A stretch of 64,000 bases of DNA. Source: an uncultured Lachnospiraceae bacterium. Its GTDB lineage: Bacteria; Bacillota; Clostridia; Lachnospirales; Lachnospiraceae. The stretch's first letter is position 1. The number at the start of each line of letters is the position of its first letter. Positions 17,231 to 27,239 of the stretch are shown here, in pieces. The stretch lies in the NCBI GenBank assembly GCA_944383765.1, contig CALWQT010000010.1, forward strand, positions 1 to 64,000, written 5' to 3'. The notes beneath the pieces are model-generated. The model made no database searches. It had not been told where the DNA came from and was given only the letters and a program-made list of their open reading frames with translations. A program made the position numbers and the translations under genes.

Positions 17231-18193
17231 GTGAAAAATCAGTTTGAAGTTCATGCCACATTGGTTGCCAATGAGTTTATTGATACGTATATGGCGTCGG
17301 CCAATGGAGAGTATGTGAAAGTATACCTATATCTGCTGCGTCATCAGAATGAGACTGTGGATCCGGTGTCCATAGCAGATGCCTTGAATCATACGGAAGC
17401 AGATGTTCGCCGTGCCGTGGCCTACTGGCAGAAAATGGGAGTGCTGCAGGCATCAGAAGAAGGAAAGGCAGAACAGGAGACGGCGGCAGCATTGCCGGGC
17501 GCGCAGGACGACGAGAAAGAGAAGAAGCAGGAAAAGCGCAGGAATTATGGGAAGGCGGATCTGGAAAAGCTTCAGAAGGATGGGGAGTTCAGCCAGCTCC
17601 TTTATGTGGCGGGACAGTATATGGGACGTCTGCTGAAACCGCAGGATGCGGATATGCTGGCATATCTTTATGATGGGCTTCATATGCCCTGTGATGTGAT
17701 CGAATATCTGATTGAGTATTGTGTGCAGAATGGACACAGCAGTATCCGTTATATGGAAAAGGTGGCTTTGAACTGGCATGAAAGAGGAATTACCAGGCTG
17801 GCAGATGCGAAAGCATTTGCAGAGCGTTTCAGCGAAGATGCGTTTGCGGTGATGAAAGCGTTTGGAATCAATGACCGCCGCCCGGGAAATATGGAATGGG
17901 AGGCCATCGAACGCTGGTACCGGAACTGGGGCTTTACCAGGCAGATGGTAGTGGAAGCCTGCAACCGTACCATGCAGGCTATACATAAGCCCAGTTTCCA
18001 GTACGCAGACCGGATCCTTCAGGAATGGTACCGGAATGGAATCCGTACCCTGGAGGCGGCAGCAGAGGCAGATGGTAAGAGAAAGAAAACGGGGCAGAGG
18101 CAGGAGACGCCCAGGCGTTCCAATAATCAGTTCCGTAATTTTGAAGAGCGTGAAATCGATTATGATGCCATGATGTTGGAACAGTGGCAGTAA
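17231..18193 (+). CDS. dnaD: DnaD-domain replication protein
   Basis: 320 residues. The N-terminal part (about 1-75) has the winged-helix DnaD_N pattern (FIDTYMASANGEYVKVYLY, VSIADALNHTEADVRRAVAYW). After a charged linker come one or two DnaB_2/DnaD helical domains with the YRNWGF and YADRILQEWYRNG motifs (about 230-270). Such proteins help load the replicative helicase at the origin and at restart sites. A GTG start at 17231 is preferred because GGGGAG lies seven bases upstream; an ATG at 17186 has no ribosome site. It is paired with the DnaC-like loader 12 bases downstream and preceded by the DnaA-box array. Confidence 0.88.
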   Translation: MKNQFEVHATLVANEFIDTYMASANGEYVKVYLYLLRHQNETVDPVSIADALNHTEADVRRAVAYWQKMGVLQASEEGKAEQETAAALPGAQDDEKEKKQEKRRNYGKADLEKLQKDGEFSQLLYVAGQYMGRLLKPQDADMLAYLYDGLHMPCDVIEYLIEYCVQNGHSSIRYMEKVALNWHERGITRLADAKAFAERFSEDAFAVMKAFGINDRRPGNMEWEAIERWYRNWGFTRQMVVEACNRTMQAIHKPSFQYADRILQEWYRNGIRTLEAAAEADGKRKKTGQRQETPRRSNNQFRNFEEREIDYDAMMLEQWQ

Positions 18194-18205
18194 GGAGGGA
18201 GAAAT

Positions 18206-19201
18206 ATGGCACTCAGCAATTCCCAGTATGATGCCATCATCAGGGAATACGGAAGGCAGCAGCTCCTGAATAAGCATGAGCAGGATAAGCGGGTGGAAGA
18301 AATTTACCGGTTGATCCCTGCGGTCAGGGAACTGGATGATGCGATCAGCACAACAGCCGTGCAGTATGCAAAAAAAATGCTGGGAGGTGATCAGGACGCA
18401 CTGAACAGAATGAAGGAAGAACTGGCTGACCTGCGGGAGCAGAAAAAAATCCTGCTTCAGTCCAGGGGGTACAGGGCTGATTATATGGAAATGCAGTACC
18501 GGTGTCCGGACTGCCGGGATACGGGATATGTTAATGGAAAAAAATGCCATTGCTTCCGTCAGGCTCAGATGCGACTGCTGTATGCCCAGTCCAATATTGA
18601 GGAAGTGGTGAAAAGGGAGAATTTCCAGACCTTTTCTCTGGAGTACTATGATGATGAGCAGGTTATTCCGGCAATCGGAAAAACTGCCCGTGCCCATATC
18701 CGTCAGGTAGAGGAAGCATGCCGACGGTTTGTAGAAGAATTCGGGGAAAAGAAAGGAAGCCTGCTGCTGACCGGGAATACAGGGGTGGGGAAAACATTTC
18801 TTGCCAACTGTATTGCCAAGGAACTGATAGACCGGTATTTTTCTGTGATCTATCTGTCTGCCAGTGACCTGTTTGATATTTTTTCCAAGACCAAATTTGA
18901 ATATCAGGCAGAAGAAGAGATGAAAGATATGTACGGGTTTATTCTGGACTGCGATTTGCTGATCATCGACGATCTGGGAACGGAGCTGAATAACAGCTTT
19001 ACCTCGTCACAGCTTTTCTACTGCCTGAACGAAAGGCTGAACAGGAAAAAGGGGACTGTGATCTCCACAAATCTGTCCCTGAATGCCCTGCGTGATAATT
19101 ACACGGAACGGGTTACTTCCAGGATTATGAGTTATTATCAGATCCTTCCCGTATATGGCGACGATATCAGGCTGAAAAAACGGCGGGGAAGCAGGCAATG
19201 A
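18206..19201 (+). CDS. dnaC: DnaC/DnaI-like helicase loader ATPase
   Basis: 331 residues. A coiled N-terminal region (about 15-85) is followed by a zinc-binding CPDCRDTGY...CHC cluster (about 99-115), then an AAA+ domain with Walker A GNTGVGKTFLANC (about 191-203), Walker B LLIIDDLGTE (about 253-262) and sensor STNLS. It should load the replicative DNA helicase, working with DnaD. AGGAGGGAGAAAT precedes the ATG. It is named here by the common annotation; in Bacillus the counterpart is DnaI. Confidence 0.9.
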   Translation: MALSNSQYDAIIREYGRQQLLNKHEQDKRVEEIYRLIPAVRELDDAISTTAVQYAKKMLGGDQDALNRMKEELADLREQKKILLQSRGYRADYMEMQYRCPDCRDTGYVNGKKCHCFRQAQMRLLYAQSNIEEVVKRENFQTFSLEYYDDEQVIPAIGKTARAHIRQVEEACRRFVEEFGEKKGSLLLTGNTGVGKTFLANCIAKELIDRYFSVIYLSASDLFDIFSKTKFEYQAEEEMKDMYGFILDCDLLIIDDLGTELNNSFTSSQLFYCLNERLNRKKGTVISTNLSLNALRDNYTERVTSRIMSYYQILPVYGDDIRLKKRRGSRQ

Positions 19202-19203
19202 CC

Positions 19204-19232
19204 TTGACTATTCATGTCGATAATGCTATAAA
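19204..19232 (+). promoter_or_regulatory. prs promoter
   Basis: TTGACT (19204-19209), 17 bases, TATAAA (19227-19232), just after the dnaC stop. Confidence 0.65.
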
Positions 19233-19274
19233 TATACGGGAAATGGATCAATACTGATAAATAGGAGGGCAAAC

Positions 19275-20453
19275 ATGATATACGAAGAGAAAACGATTGA
19301 GACGATACCGGTGGGGCCGCTGGGACTGATACCGCTGAAAAGCTGCGCCGATCTGGGAAAGAAGGTAAACCAATACCTTGTGGAGTGGAGACGTGAGAGA
19401 GAAAGCGAACATAAATCCACCATTGCTTTTACCGGCTATCAGAGGGATAACTATATCATTGATGCGCAGACACCAAGATTTGGTTCCGGAGAAGGAAAAG
19501 GTACCATTGAAGAGTCTGTTCGAGGCGATGACCTGTATTTCATGGTAGATATCTGTAATTACAGCCTCACATATTCTCTTTGTGGCATGATCAACCATAT
19601 GTCACCGGACGACCACTTTCAGGATTTAAAACGAGTGATTGCAGCAGCGGCAGGAAAAGCCCGCAGACTGAATGTCATCATGCCGTTTCTGTATGAAGGA
19701 AGACAGCACAAACGTTCCGGAAGGGAATCTTTGGATTGTGCCACAGCCCTTCAGGAATTGGTGAATATGGGCGTGGAAAATATCATTACATTTGATGCCC
19801 ATGATCCCAGAGTGCAGAACGCGATTCCGCTGAAAGGATTTGAAACCGTCCAGCCTATTTATCAGTTTATTAAGAGCCTTTTGAAAACGGAAAAAGAACT
19901 TCAGATCGACAGTGACCATATGATGGTAATCAGCCCGGATGAGGGCGGTATGAAGAGAGCCATCTTCTTTGCTAACGTTCTGGGTCTGGATATGGGTATG
20001 TTCTATAAGAGAAGAGATTATACCCAGATTGTTAACGGCAGAAATCCCATCGTAGCCCATGAATTCCTGGGAACGGATATTGAAGGAAAAGATGTGGTGA
20101 TCATCGACGATATGATTTCTTCCGGAGAGAGTATGCTGGATGTAGCGAAAGAGCTGAAAAGAAGAAAAGCCAGAAAAGTGTTTATTTTCTCTACCTTTGG
20201 CCTGTTTACCAATGGGTTATCTAAGTTTGATGAATATTATCAGAATGGCCTGATCGACCGTATCTTTACTACCAATTTGGTATATCAGACGCCGGAACTG
20301 CTTTCCAGACCTTATTATACCAGTGTGGATATGAGTAAATACATTGCTCTGATCATTGATAATCTGAATCATGATGACTCCCTCAGTGAACTGCTGAATC
20401 CTACCAAGAGAATCAATCGGGTATTGGATCTGTACAGAAAAGGAGAGTATTAA
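19275..20453 (+). CDS. prs: ribose-phosphate pyrophosphokinase
   Basis: 392 residues, the long clostridial form of PRPP synthetase, which transfers pyrophosphate from ATP to ribose 5-phosphate. It has the two phosphoribosyltransferase-like halves. Visible motifs are FTGYQRDNYI, TFDAHDPRVQN (about 176-186) and the PRPP loop VVIIDDMISSGESM (about 274-287). The product feeds purine, pyrimidine, histidine and NAD synthesis. The gene has its own promoter, an AGGAGG ribosome site, and ends in a bidirectional terminator. Confidence 0.93.
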   Translation: MIYEEKTIETIPVGPLGLIPLKSCADLGKKVNQYLVEWRRERESEHKSTIAFTGYQRDNYIIDAQTPRFGSGEGKGTIEESVRGDDLYFMVDICNYSLTYSLCGMINHMSPDDHFQDLKRVIAAAAGKARRLNVIMPFLYEGRQHKRSGRESLDCATALQELVNMGVENIITFDAHDPRVQNAIPLKGFETVQPIYQFIKSLLKTEKELQIDSDHMMVISPDEGGMKRAIFFANVLGLDMGMFYKRRDYTQIVNGRNPIVAHEFLGTDIEGKDVVIIDDMISSGESMLDVAKELKRRKARKVFIFSTFGLFTNGLSKFDEYYQNGLIDRIFTTNLVYQTPELLSRPYYTSVDMSKYIALIIDNLNHDDSLSELLNPTKRINRVLDLYRKGEY

Positions 20454-20458
20454 AAAAG

Positions 20459-20497
20459 ACAAGCCCCGGCAGCCGGAAAAGCTGCAGGGGCTTTTTT
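20459..20497. terminator. bidirectional terminator, prs / idh
   Basis: AAGCCCC (20461-20467) with inner GCAGC pairs with GCTGC and GGGGCTT, followed by T-runs on the + strand and by A-runs usable from the - strand. It lies between two convergent operons. Confidence 0.85.
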
Positions 20498-20507
20498 ATA
20501 GAAAATT

Positions 20508-21509
20508 TCAGGAAAGCCGTTGAATAATGGCATGAACATAGTCTGCTGTTGTTCCCGAACCACCCAGGTCAGGAGTGATGGCAGTTCCTTCCATCAGCAC
20601 CTCATCGACCGCTTTCCGGATACGGAGGCTGACCTCCTGTTTGCCCATATGATCCAGCATCATGCAGGCTGACCAGAGAAAGGCAGTGGGGTTTGCAATG
20701 CCTTTTCCGGCTATATCAGGAGCACTTCCATGCACCGCTTCAAACATGGCATATCCGCAGCCAAGATTGCTGGACGGTAAAAGGCCCAGGCCGCCGATCA
20801 GTCCGCTGGACAGGTCGGATAAAATATCTCCATACAGATTGGGCATTACCATCACATCAAACTGCTCTGGCTTCATGACCAGCTGCATGGCAGCATTGTC
20901 TACAATCTTATCATCTGCCTCAATCTGAGGAAATTCTTTGCTGATTTCATAGAAAATATCCCGGAACATTCCATCAGACAGTTTCATAATATTCGCCTTG
21001 TGGATACAGGTGACCTTTTTCCGGTTCTGACGGACGGCGTAGGTAAAAGCATCACGGATAATCCGTTCACTGCAGGCCCTGGTGATGATCTTGATGGAAT
21101 GGGCGGTATTTTCGTCAATCATTTCTTCTACTCCTGCGTAAAGGTCTTCTGTGTTCTCACGGAAGATTACCAGATCCACATTGGGAAAAGGAGTTTTGAC
21201 AGCGGGATTGGATTTGGCAGGCCGTATATTGGCATAGAGGTCATATTTTTTCCGCATCATGACGTTCAGGGAGCGGAACCCGGTTCCCACAGGTGTGGTA
21301 ATGGGAGATTTGAGAAGAATTTTATTCTTTTCAAAAGAAGCGAAGGCATCATCGGGAATCAATGCTCCGTGAGCCTCGTATTCTGCTGCTCCTACAGAAA
21401 AAATCTCATAATTCAGGCCGGCTCCGGCAGCATCCAAAATAGAAAGGACGGCATCTGTGATTTCGGGACCGATTCCGTCGCCTTTAAATACAGTAATGGT
21501 ATCATTCAT
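20508..21509 (-). CDS. icd: NAD-type isocitrate dehydrogenase (IDH/IMDH family)
   Basis: 333 residues, short-form beta-decarboxylating dehydrogenase. It starts ITVFKGDGIGPEIT (3-16), has IFRENTEDLYAG (about 113-124) with substrate-contact residues typical of isocitrate enzymes, and the HGSAPDIAGKGIANP cofactor region (about 263-277). It would oxidise isocitrate to 2-oxoglutarate. The family also includes isopropylmalate and homoisocitrate enzymes; the neighbouring citrate synthase and aconitase decide for isocitrate. It is the last gene of the operon, three bases after citrate synthase. Confidence 0.88.
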   Translation of the reverse strand: MNDTITVFKGDGIGPEITDAVLSILDAAGAGLNYEIFSVGAAEYEAHGALIPDDAFASFEKNKILLKSPITTPVGTGFRSLNVMMRKKYDLYANIRPAKSNPAVKTPFPNVDLVIFRENTEDLYAGVEEMIDENTAHSIKIITRACSERIIRDAFTYAVRQNRKKVTCIHKANIMKLSDGMFRDIFYEISKEFPQIEADDKIVDNAAMQLVMKPEQFDVMVMPNLYGDILSDLSSGLIGGLGLLPSSNLGCGYAMFEAVHGSAPDIAGKGIANPTAFLWSACMMLDHMGKQEVSLRIRKAVDEVLMEGTAITPDLGGSGTTADYVHAIIQRLS

Positions 21510-21512
21510 GAT

Positions 21513-22853
21513 TTATCTTTCCTCCATTGGTATGTATTTCTGATTTTCTCCCACATATTTTGTAGCAGGACGCATGATCTTTCCATCATACAGTTTATTT
21601 TCGATATTGTGAGCCAGCCAGCCTACGATACGGCTGCAAACGAAAAGAGGAGTATAGAGATCTCTTGGAATCTGCAGCATTCCATAGGCGAAACCGCTGT
21701 AGAAGTCTACGTTGGTAGGAAGGGCTTTTCCCTTTGTTTCTATCATCACTTCCTGAACGATCCGTTCAAAGCGGCTGTAAAATTCCAGTTCGGTCAAATG
21801 GCCCTTCTCTTTGGCCACTGCCTGGCAGCGGGAACGGAGAATCTCAGCTCTCGGGTCTGTAATGGTATATACGGCATGCCCGAATCCATAGACCAGGCCG
21901 GACCGGTCATACAGCTGTCCGTTCATCAGTTTTATGACAGCCTGGCGGATTTTCTCATCAGAAGCATCATAGCCTCCTACGTCTTCTAAAACTGCGTCCA
22001 TCATTTCCGCTGCTTTGATGTTGGCCCCTCCGTGGCGAGGACCTTTCAGAGAACCAATACTTCCGGAAACGGTGGAATAAATGTCGGTTCCTGTGGAAGA
22101 AATCACCACGTTGGTAAAGGTGGAGTTATTGCCGCCGCCATGGTCGGCATGGAGCATCAGAATCGTATCCAGAAGAGCTGCTTCTTTGGGAGAGAACGAC
22201 TGATCTTTCCGAAGCAGGCTCAAAAAGTTTTCTGCAATGGAATACTCCGGATTGGTATAGTGGATAAACAGGCTCCCCCGGTCGTAATAGTGTACTTTGC
22301 TCTGGTAAGCATAGCAGGCGATGGAGGGAAGTTTTGCCAGCAGGCTGATACCTTTTTCCAGGGTATCATATACCTCTGTATTGTCCGGATCATCGTCGTA
22401 GTTATACAGAGTAAGCACAGCATCCTGCAGTTTGTTCATCAGATTTCTTCCAGGCATGCGCAGCAGGTTCATCTCCACAAATTCGTCTGGGATCCTGTAA
22501 TTTTCCCTGAGAACGCTGCAGAAATTATTTAGTTCTTTCTGACGTGGAAGATAACCAAAAAGCAGGAGAAAGCATACTTCCTCATAGCCGAAATGACTGC
22601 CGTGCTTGCCTTCCACCAGGTCCATGATATCAATTCCCCGATAATACAATTTTCCGGGAATCGCCTGGATACCGTTTTCGGTTTCTTCATATCCCACTAC
22701 GTCGGCCACCCGGGTCAGTCCTACCCGGACACCGGTACCGTCTTCATTTCGCAGACCTTTTTTCACATCATATTCTTTATACCATTTGTTAGGGATTTCT
22801 GTGTAGTTCTGTGATTTTCCGTAAAATTGTGCGAGATAACTTTCCTTTGTCAT
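21513..22853 (-). CDS. gltA: citrate synthase
   Basis: 446 residues, dimeric-type citrate/methylcitrate synthase. It condenses acetyl-CoA with oxaloacetate. Catalytic residues are visible in [13 protein letters not shown] (His near residue 235), [11 protein letters not shown] (about 272), [13 protein letters not shown] (about 322) and DFYSGF near the Asp. An N-terminal extension of about 60 residues precedes the usual [12 protein letters not shown] block. Its ATG overlaps the aconitase stop (ATGA), so these are translationally coupled. Together with aconitase and isocitrate dehydrogenase it provides 2-oxoglutarate for glutamate. Confidence 0.93.
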   Translation of the reverse strand: MTKESYLAQFYGKSQNYTEIPNKWYKEYDVKKGLRNEDGTGVRVGLTRVADVVGYEETENGIQAIPGKLYYRGIDIMDLVEGKHGSHFGYEEVCFLLLFGYLPRQKELNNFCSVLRENYRIPDEFVEMNLLRMPGRNLMNKLQDAVLTLYNYDDDPDNTEVYDTLEKGISLLAKLPSIACYAYQSKVHYYDRGSLFIHYTNPEYSIAENFLSLLRKDQSFSPKEAALLDTILMLHADHGGGNNSTFTNVVISSTGTDIYSTVSGSIGSLKGPRHGGANIKAAEMMDAVLEDVGGYDASDEKIRQAVIKLMNGQLYDRSGLVYGFGHAVYTITDPRAEILRSRCQAVAKEKGHLTELEFYSRFERIVQEVMIETKGKALPTNVDFYSGFAYGMLQIPRDLYTPLFVCSRIVGWLAHNIENKLYDGKIMRPATKYVGENQKYIPMEER

Positions 22854-25183
22854 ACGTCTGCTCCTTTCTGAAGATGTTGACGGTTACGGTTATAGTTGAT
22901 CAGACAGCCGGCTTTCACGATGCTGCGTTCCTCTGCTGTCATGTCAGCGATGGACAGATCTAGCACCGTAACCGGATTGCCATCGTCGGTATGTTTTAAC
23001 AGATAAGCCGGGATATGTTTCAGGTCCCCGTCCAATGCAGAACGGATACCGGGTATGTAAATATAGTCGCCTACCTGGAACGGCGGTTCTCCTTCCATCT
23101 GGAAAGGAATCATTCCCCAGTTCATCACATTGGAACGGTAACGCTTGGTGGCGTATTCTCTGCAGATATTGGCCAGGCCGCCGATTACTCTCTGGCAGCT
23201 TGCGGCCTGTTCTCTGGCAGAACCATCTCCTGGCTTTACCGCGTAAATCACACTTCCGATTTCTGTGTCCGCAGGAGATACCTGACTGTTTCCGGGAATA
23301 CGGTGTATCTGTTCAAATATGTGGGATAATGCCGGTTCCAGGGAGAATTCTTGTTCTATATTCCCGGATGTTCTGGCTTTTTCCAGACGGTCTACTTCTT
23401 TGGCTCTGCCCACATATTCCGGATCTCTTCTGGAGAGAGTAAATTCTGCCAGTCCAAGGGGATTGGAACGGTAGGAAGAAGTTTCGCCGGAAGGAATCAG
23501 TTCATCGGTGGTGGTTACAGGATCCATGATCCGGGAACATACTTTTAACAGGATATTTTCTGACAGCGGGCTCATGTCCGGCCAGTCTTTAATATTGGGA
23601 CCGTAAATCAGGCTGGCGTTTTCTGCCCCTTTGCCATATCCCATGTATACTCTGTTTCTGTAAGAAATATCATCATATTCGTATTCCGGCACCTGGTCCC
23701 AGCCGTCCATTTCCCATGCGGAAGTCAGAATACCTTTGTTGGCTGCAGTGGCGGCGATAGACCGGGCGTCCATTAATGCGACAGCGGCCATCTGTCCATT
23801 ACCAGGTTTGGAACCTTCCCGGTTGGGGAAGTTTCTGGTAGTGTGGCGGATACTCAATCCATTGTTGCAGGGAGTATCCCCGGCTCCGAAGCAGGGACCG
23901 CAGAAGGCGGTCCGGATGATGGCGCCTGCATCCATCAGCCAGGAGACGGCGCCTTTCTTGACCAGATCTGCAAATACAGGCTGGGAAGAAGGATAGACAG
24001 CGAGAGAAAATTCATCGCAGCCGCAGTCTTTTCCTTTTAATGCCTGGGCGGCTTCCATCACATTGGTATAAGTACCTCCGGCGCAGCCGGCGATCACTGC
24101 CTGCTGTACGGTCAGCTGGTTGTTTTTTACTTTATCCAGAAGGGTAAAAGTTGCTTTCTGACCGCTGATCCGGTTGGCTTCCAGTTCTACCTGATGGAGA
24201 ATATCGGTCAGGTTGGCTTTCAGCGTATCAATCTCATATGCATTGCTGGGGTGGAAAGGCAGAGCGATCATGGGCTTTACGGAGGAAAGGTCTACATACA
24301 CGCAGCCGTCATAATAAGCAGTGTCAGCCGGAGCCAGACGGCGGAACGCGTCTCCTCTGTGGTGCTTTTCCAGATAGTTTCTGGTATCATCATCTGTCTG
24401 CCAGATAGAAGACAGACAGGTGGTTTCTGTAGTCATCACATCGATGCCATTGCGGAAATCAGTGGTCATGGAGGCGATTCCCGGACCAACAAATTCCATG
24501 ACTTTATTTTTTACATATCCATTCTGGAATACGGCTCCGATAATGGCGAGAGCAATATCCTGAGGACCTGTGCCTGGCTGAGGAGCCCCATCCAGATAAA
24601 CAGCGATGACGCCGGGGTAAGCAATATCATAGGTGTCGGTCAACAGCTGCTTGACCAGTTCTCCTCCGCCTTCTCCCACGGCCATGGTTCCCAGAGCGCC
24701 GTAGCGGGTATGGCTGTCAGAACCCAGAATCATATTTCCACAGCCTGCCATGCGCTCTCTCATATACTGATGAATGACTGCCATATGAGGAGGAACATAG
24801 ATCCCGCCATATTTTTTGGCTGCAGACAGTCCGAACATATGGTCATCTTCGTTGATCGTTCCCCCTACTGCGCATAGAGTATTGTGACAGTTGGTGAGTA
24901 CATAAGGAATGGGGAAACTGGTCATGCCGGAAGCTTTTGCTGTCTGAATGATTCCCACAAATGTAATGTCATGAGAAGCCATACTGTCAAAACGGAGTTT
25001 CAGGTGTTCCATATCTCCGGAAGTGTTGTGAGCTTCCAGAATGGAGTAGGAAATGGTGCCTTTCCGTGCCTGTTCCCGTGACACACCAAAACCGGTCTGG
25101 TGTTTTCTGGATTCGTATTCGTTTTCTGCTACGATTTCCGTTCCATTGATCAGATAAATTCCGCTGTTGTATAAAGATACCAT
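22850..25183 (-). CDS. acn: aconitate hydratase
   Basis: 777 residues. The [4Fe-4S] cysteines are seen in GCAGGTYTN (about 375) and [12 protein letters not shown] (about 436-447). [15 protein letters not shown] (about 152) and the C-terminal swivel domain with [13 protein letters not shown] (about 692) complete the aconitase fold. It converts citrate to isocitrate. The start at 25183 (MVSLYNSG) is chosen because AGGGGGACC precedes it; the same frame extends 70 codons upstream without any aconitase homology. It is the first gene of the acn-gltA-icd operon, behind a leader that contains a terminator-like hairpin and a palindromic operator. Confidence 0.92.
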   Translation of the reverse strand: MVSLYNSGIYLINGTEIVAENEYESRKHQTGFGVSREQARKGTISYSILEAHNTSGDMEHLKLRFDSMASHDITFVGIIQTAKASGMTSFPIPYVLTNCHNTLCAVGGTINEDDHMFGLSAAKKYGGIYVPPHMAVIHQYMRERMAGCGNMILGSDSHTRYGALGTMAVGEGGGELVKQLLTDTYDIAYPGVIAVYLDGAPQPGTGPQDIALAIIGAVFQNGYVKNKVMEFVGPGIASMTTDFRNGIDVMTTETTCLSSIWQTDDDTRNYLEKHHRGDAFRRLAPADTAYYDGCVYVDLSSVKPMIALPFHPSNAYEIDTLKANLTDILHQVELEANRISGQKATFTLLDKVKNNQLTVQQAVIAGCAGGTYTNVMEAAQALKGKDCGCDEFSLAVYPSSQPVFADLVKKGAVSWLMDAGAIIRTAFCGPCFGAGDTPCNNGLSIRHTTRNFPNREGSKPGNGQMAAVALMDARSIAATAANKGILTSAWEMDGWDQVPEYEYDDISYRNRVYMGYGKGAENASLIYGPNIKDWPDMSPLSENILLKVCSRIMDPVTTTDELIPSGETSSYRSNPLGLAEFTLSRRDPEYVGRAKEVDRLEKARTSGNIEQEFSLEPALSHIFEQIHRIPGNSQVSPADTEIGSVIYAVKPGDGSAREQAASCQRVIGGLANICREYATKRYRSNVMNWGMIPFQMEGEPPFQVGDYIYIPGIRSALDGDLKHIPAYLLKHTDDGNPVTVLDLSIADMTAEERSIVKAGCLINYNRNRQHLQKGADV

Positions 25184-25220
25184 AGAGGGTCCCCCTTTAT
25201 CTCCTGATTTTCCATTAAAT

Positions 25221-25258
25221 AAGAAAAAGGGCGCAGTCCAAAAAGACCGTGCCCCTTT
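25221..25258 (-). terminator. terminator-like hairpin in the acn leader
   Basis: On the minus strand AAAGGG (25258-25253) pairs with CCCTTT (25231-25226), with an inner CGGTC/GGACTG helix, followed by a T-rich run. It lies 40-75 bases before the acn start and could be an attenuator or the terminator of the upstream SbcC-like gene. Confidence 0.55.
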
Positions 25259-25311
25259 GCCGTGATACTTATTACTATAAAACAAATTTATTAAAAAATC
25301 CAGCATTTTAA

Positions 25312-25326
25312 TTGTAATAGTTACAA
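25312..25326. promoter_or_regulatory. perfect palindrome TTGTAA-N3-TTACAA, candidate operator of acn operon
   Basis: The 15-base site has identical 6-base arms. It resembles the 7-1-7 architecture of Fur/PerR boxes. It overlaps a possible minus-strand -35 (TTACAA) whose -10 (TTAATA) lies 17 bases on, giving transcription toward acn. Confidence 0.45.
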
Positions 25327-25382
25327 CTTTTTGATTGTAAGAATATCTCTGTTTAAAGAATTTCAGACTGTATGAAGAATTG

Positions 25383-27239
25383 TCACATATCAATCCGGTG
25401 ATAAGGAAGCCCTGATTCTTTTAACATTTGCAGTTCCCTCTGATGACAGGTAAAAATGATGATCTGGCCGTCATAAGTCTCGGACAGCCATTTCAAAGCT
25501 GTTTTTAAACGTTCATCATCATACTGAACGAAACTGTCGTCAAAAATAAGGGGAAGAGGTTCCTGGTCACCCTGCATCAGGCGGGCTACCGCCATACGGA
25601 GCGCCAGATAAATCTGATCCATAGTTCCGCTGGAAACCTGTTCAATAGGAACCAGCTTCGTACGGGTATTCATAAAGATATTCAGGTTCTCATCTACGCT
25701 CATGCTGTTATAAATACCACCGGTAATACCGGCTATCAGATCGGAAGCTTTTTTATTGAGGAGAAGACCGAATGAAGCCCGTATGGAAGTGGATACCTCT
25801 GCCATGGTTTCCAGCGCCAGGTCAATTGCGGCGATTTCTTCCCGCAGCCTGTCGTTTTCATTGATCACATGCTGGAGAGCATCAATCTGGTCTTTGCAGA
25901 AGGCGAGCCGTTCCAGTTTCTTTTCCAGTTCCCATTGCCGTTTCTGCTGTTCTTCAATTTCATCGGTGCAGGCCTGGGCTTTTTTCTCCAGTTCTTCAAT
26001 TTCTTTTTGCTGTTCCTGCATGGAAGCTTCTGATTTTTCCAGAGTGGCATTGAGGCGGATAAATTCGTTCATGCGGTCAGACAGTGCTTTCATGGCAGTA
26101 TCAGAAATAGAACTGTCTCCAAGATGCCTGGAAAAAATCTCCTTGATCAGGCCGGAACTTAACTCTGCTTCTTTGCAAAAACGTTTTCCCCGGAAAATCA
26201 GAAAGATACCGAGAAGAAGACATACGGGGGCAGGAACCAGGCACAGAAGCCAGAAACGTCCGGAAGACAGAGGAAAAACAGCTGGCGGCTGAATAATTCC
26301 GGATAGCCCTAAAGCTGCGGCGGTGCAGGTGAGAACAGCCAGCAGAAAGAACAGGATTGCTGCAGCTTTGCGGGATTTTTTGCCTGCTGCTACGGCAGCG
26401 GCTTGATATTCCCCGTACACTTTTTCGGCATTTGCCAGATAGTTCCGTATGGAGGTTTCATCTGTGAACTGGTTTCCTGCCAGAATCTGGCGGCCTTTTG
26501 CGGTTTTCTGGATCAGTTCTTCCCGCTGGCTCCGTTTGGCAGCCAGCTGTTCATTGACGTCTTTCTGGATTCCGCGGAAAGCAGTCAGCTGGTTTTCAAA
26601 TTCAGGAGAGGAGATTTCCTGTTCGATGGAGCGGATCTCTCCCAATAAAGTAGTATAATTCCGGGCGGCTTCCGGCACAATCTGGGTTTCCAGATTTTTT
26701 TTCTGCTTTTTCAGAAATGCAGAAGCCCGGGTAATGTTTAATGCCATACTGCCGGAAGTATTCAGGTTGGCAATATAGTTTTTTAATTCAGCCACCATAG
26801 TCCCGTCTGTGGCACTTTTCAGCTGGCCAATACTGATGGTATTGTTGTAGGAAGTTTCTGTCAGGCCGCACAGGACCTGGTCGTAGAAAGCTTTGTCAGG
26901 AACGATTTCTTTTCCCAGGGTTTCATTGATCACATGGACTTCTTTTTTGTTTTTACTGAAATTCCGCTCGATGCGAAAGGTATTTCCGCTGCTTTCCAGG
27001 CGAAGGTATCCTTCATATCCGGAAGTGCTGTCCCATGGTTCATATTTGGAGTAAAGATCATTTTTGGGGATACGGCCCCGTCCCCGTTCAATACCAAAGA
27101 GCATTCCCCGGATAAAGGTATGGAGAGTGGATTTTCCTGCTTCATTCTTTCCATATATTACATTCAGCCCGTCATGGAATTCCATGGATTTCTGATGGAA
27201 TTTTCCAAATCCGGTAATATGTAGGTCTAAGAGTTTCAT
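25383..27239 (-). CDS. SbcC/Rad50-like (YhaN-type) AAA ATPase with membrane hairpin
   Basis: 618 residues. The N-terminal ABC-ATPase half has Walker [10 protein letters not shown] (about 30-38). The C-terminal half has signature [13 protein letters not shown] (about 535-547) and Walker B PLIFDDSF (about 563). Between them are coiled coils, and in the middle two hydrophobic segments (about residues 285-305 and 325-345) that look like membrane helices. No zinc-hook CxxC is visible. This matches YhaN-type proteins rather than true SbcC (about 1000 residues). It overlaps the SbcD-like gene by ATGA, so the two likely form a DNA-processing complex; a membrane tie is inferred. Confidence 0.85.
   Translation of the reverse strand: MKLLDLHITGFGKFHQKSMEFHDGLNVIYGKNEAGKSTLHTFIRGMLFGIERGRGRIPKNDLYSKYEPWDSTSGYEGYLRLESSGNTFRIERNFSKNKKEVHVINETLGKEIVPDKAFYDQVLCGLTETSYNNTISIGQLKSATDGTMVAELKNYIANLNTSGSMALNITRASAFLKKQKKNLETQIVPEAARNYTTLLGEIRSIEQEISSPEFENQLTAFRGIQKDVNEQLAAKRSQREELIQKTAKGRQILAGNQFTDETSIRNYLANAEKVYGEYQAAAVAAGKKSRKAAAILFFLLAVLTCTAAALGLSGIIQPPAVFPLSSGRFWLLCLVPAPVCLLLGIFLIFRGKRFCKEAELSSGLIKEIFSRHLGDSSISDTAMKALSDRMNEFIRLNATLEKSEASMQEQQKEIEELEKKAQACTDEIEEQQKRQWELEKKLERLAFCKDQIDALQHVINENDRLREEIAAIDLALETMAEVSTSIRASFGLLLNKKASDLIAGITGGIYNSMSVDENLNIFMNTRTKLVPIEQVSSGTMDQIYLALRMAVARLMQGDQEPLPLIFDDSFVQYDDERLKTALKWLSETYDGQIIIFTCHQRELQMLKESGLPYHRIDM

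Noticed and set aside
17453-18697. 414-codon open frame on the minus strand
   Set aside because: Runs antisense across dnaD and dnaC, no domain recognised and no ribosome site.
21000-21989. 329-codon open frame on the plus strand
   Set aside because: Antisense to isocitrate dehydrogenase and citrate synthase, which have clear catalytic motifs.
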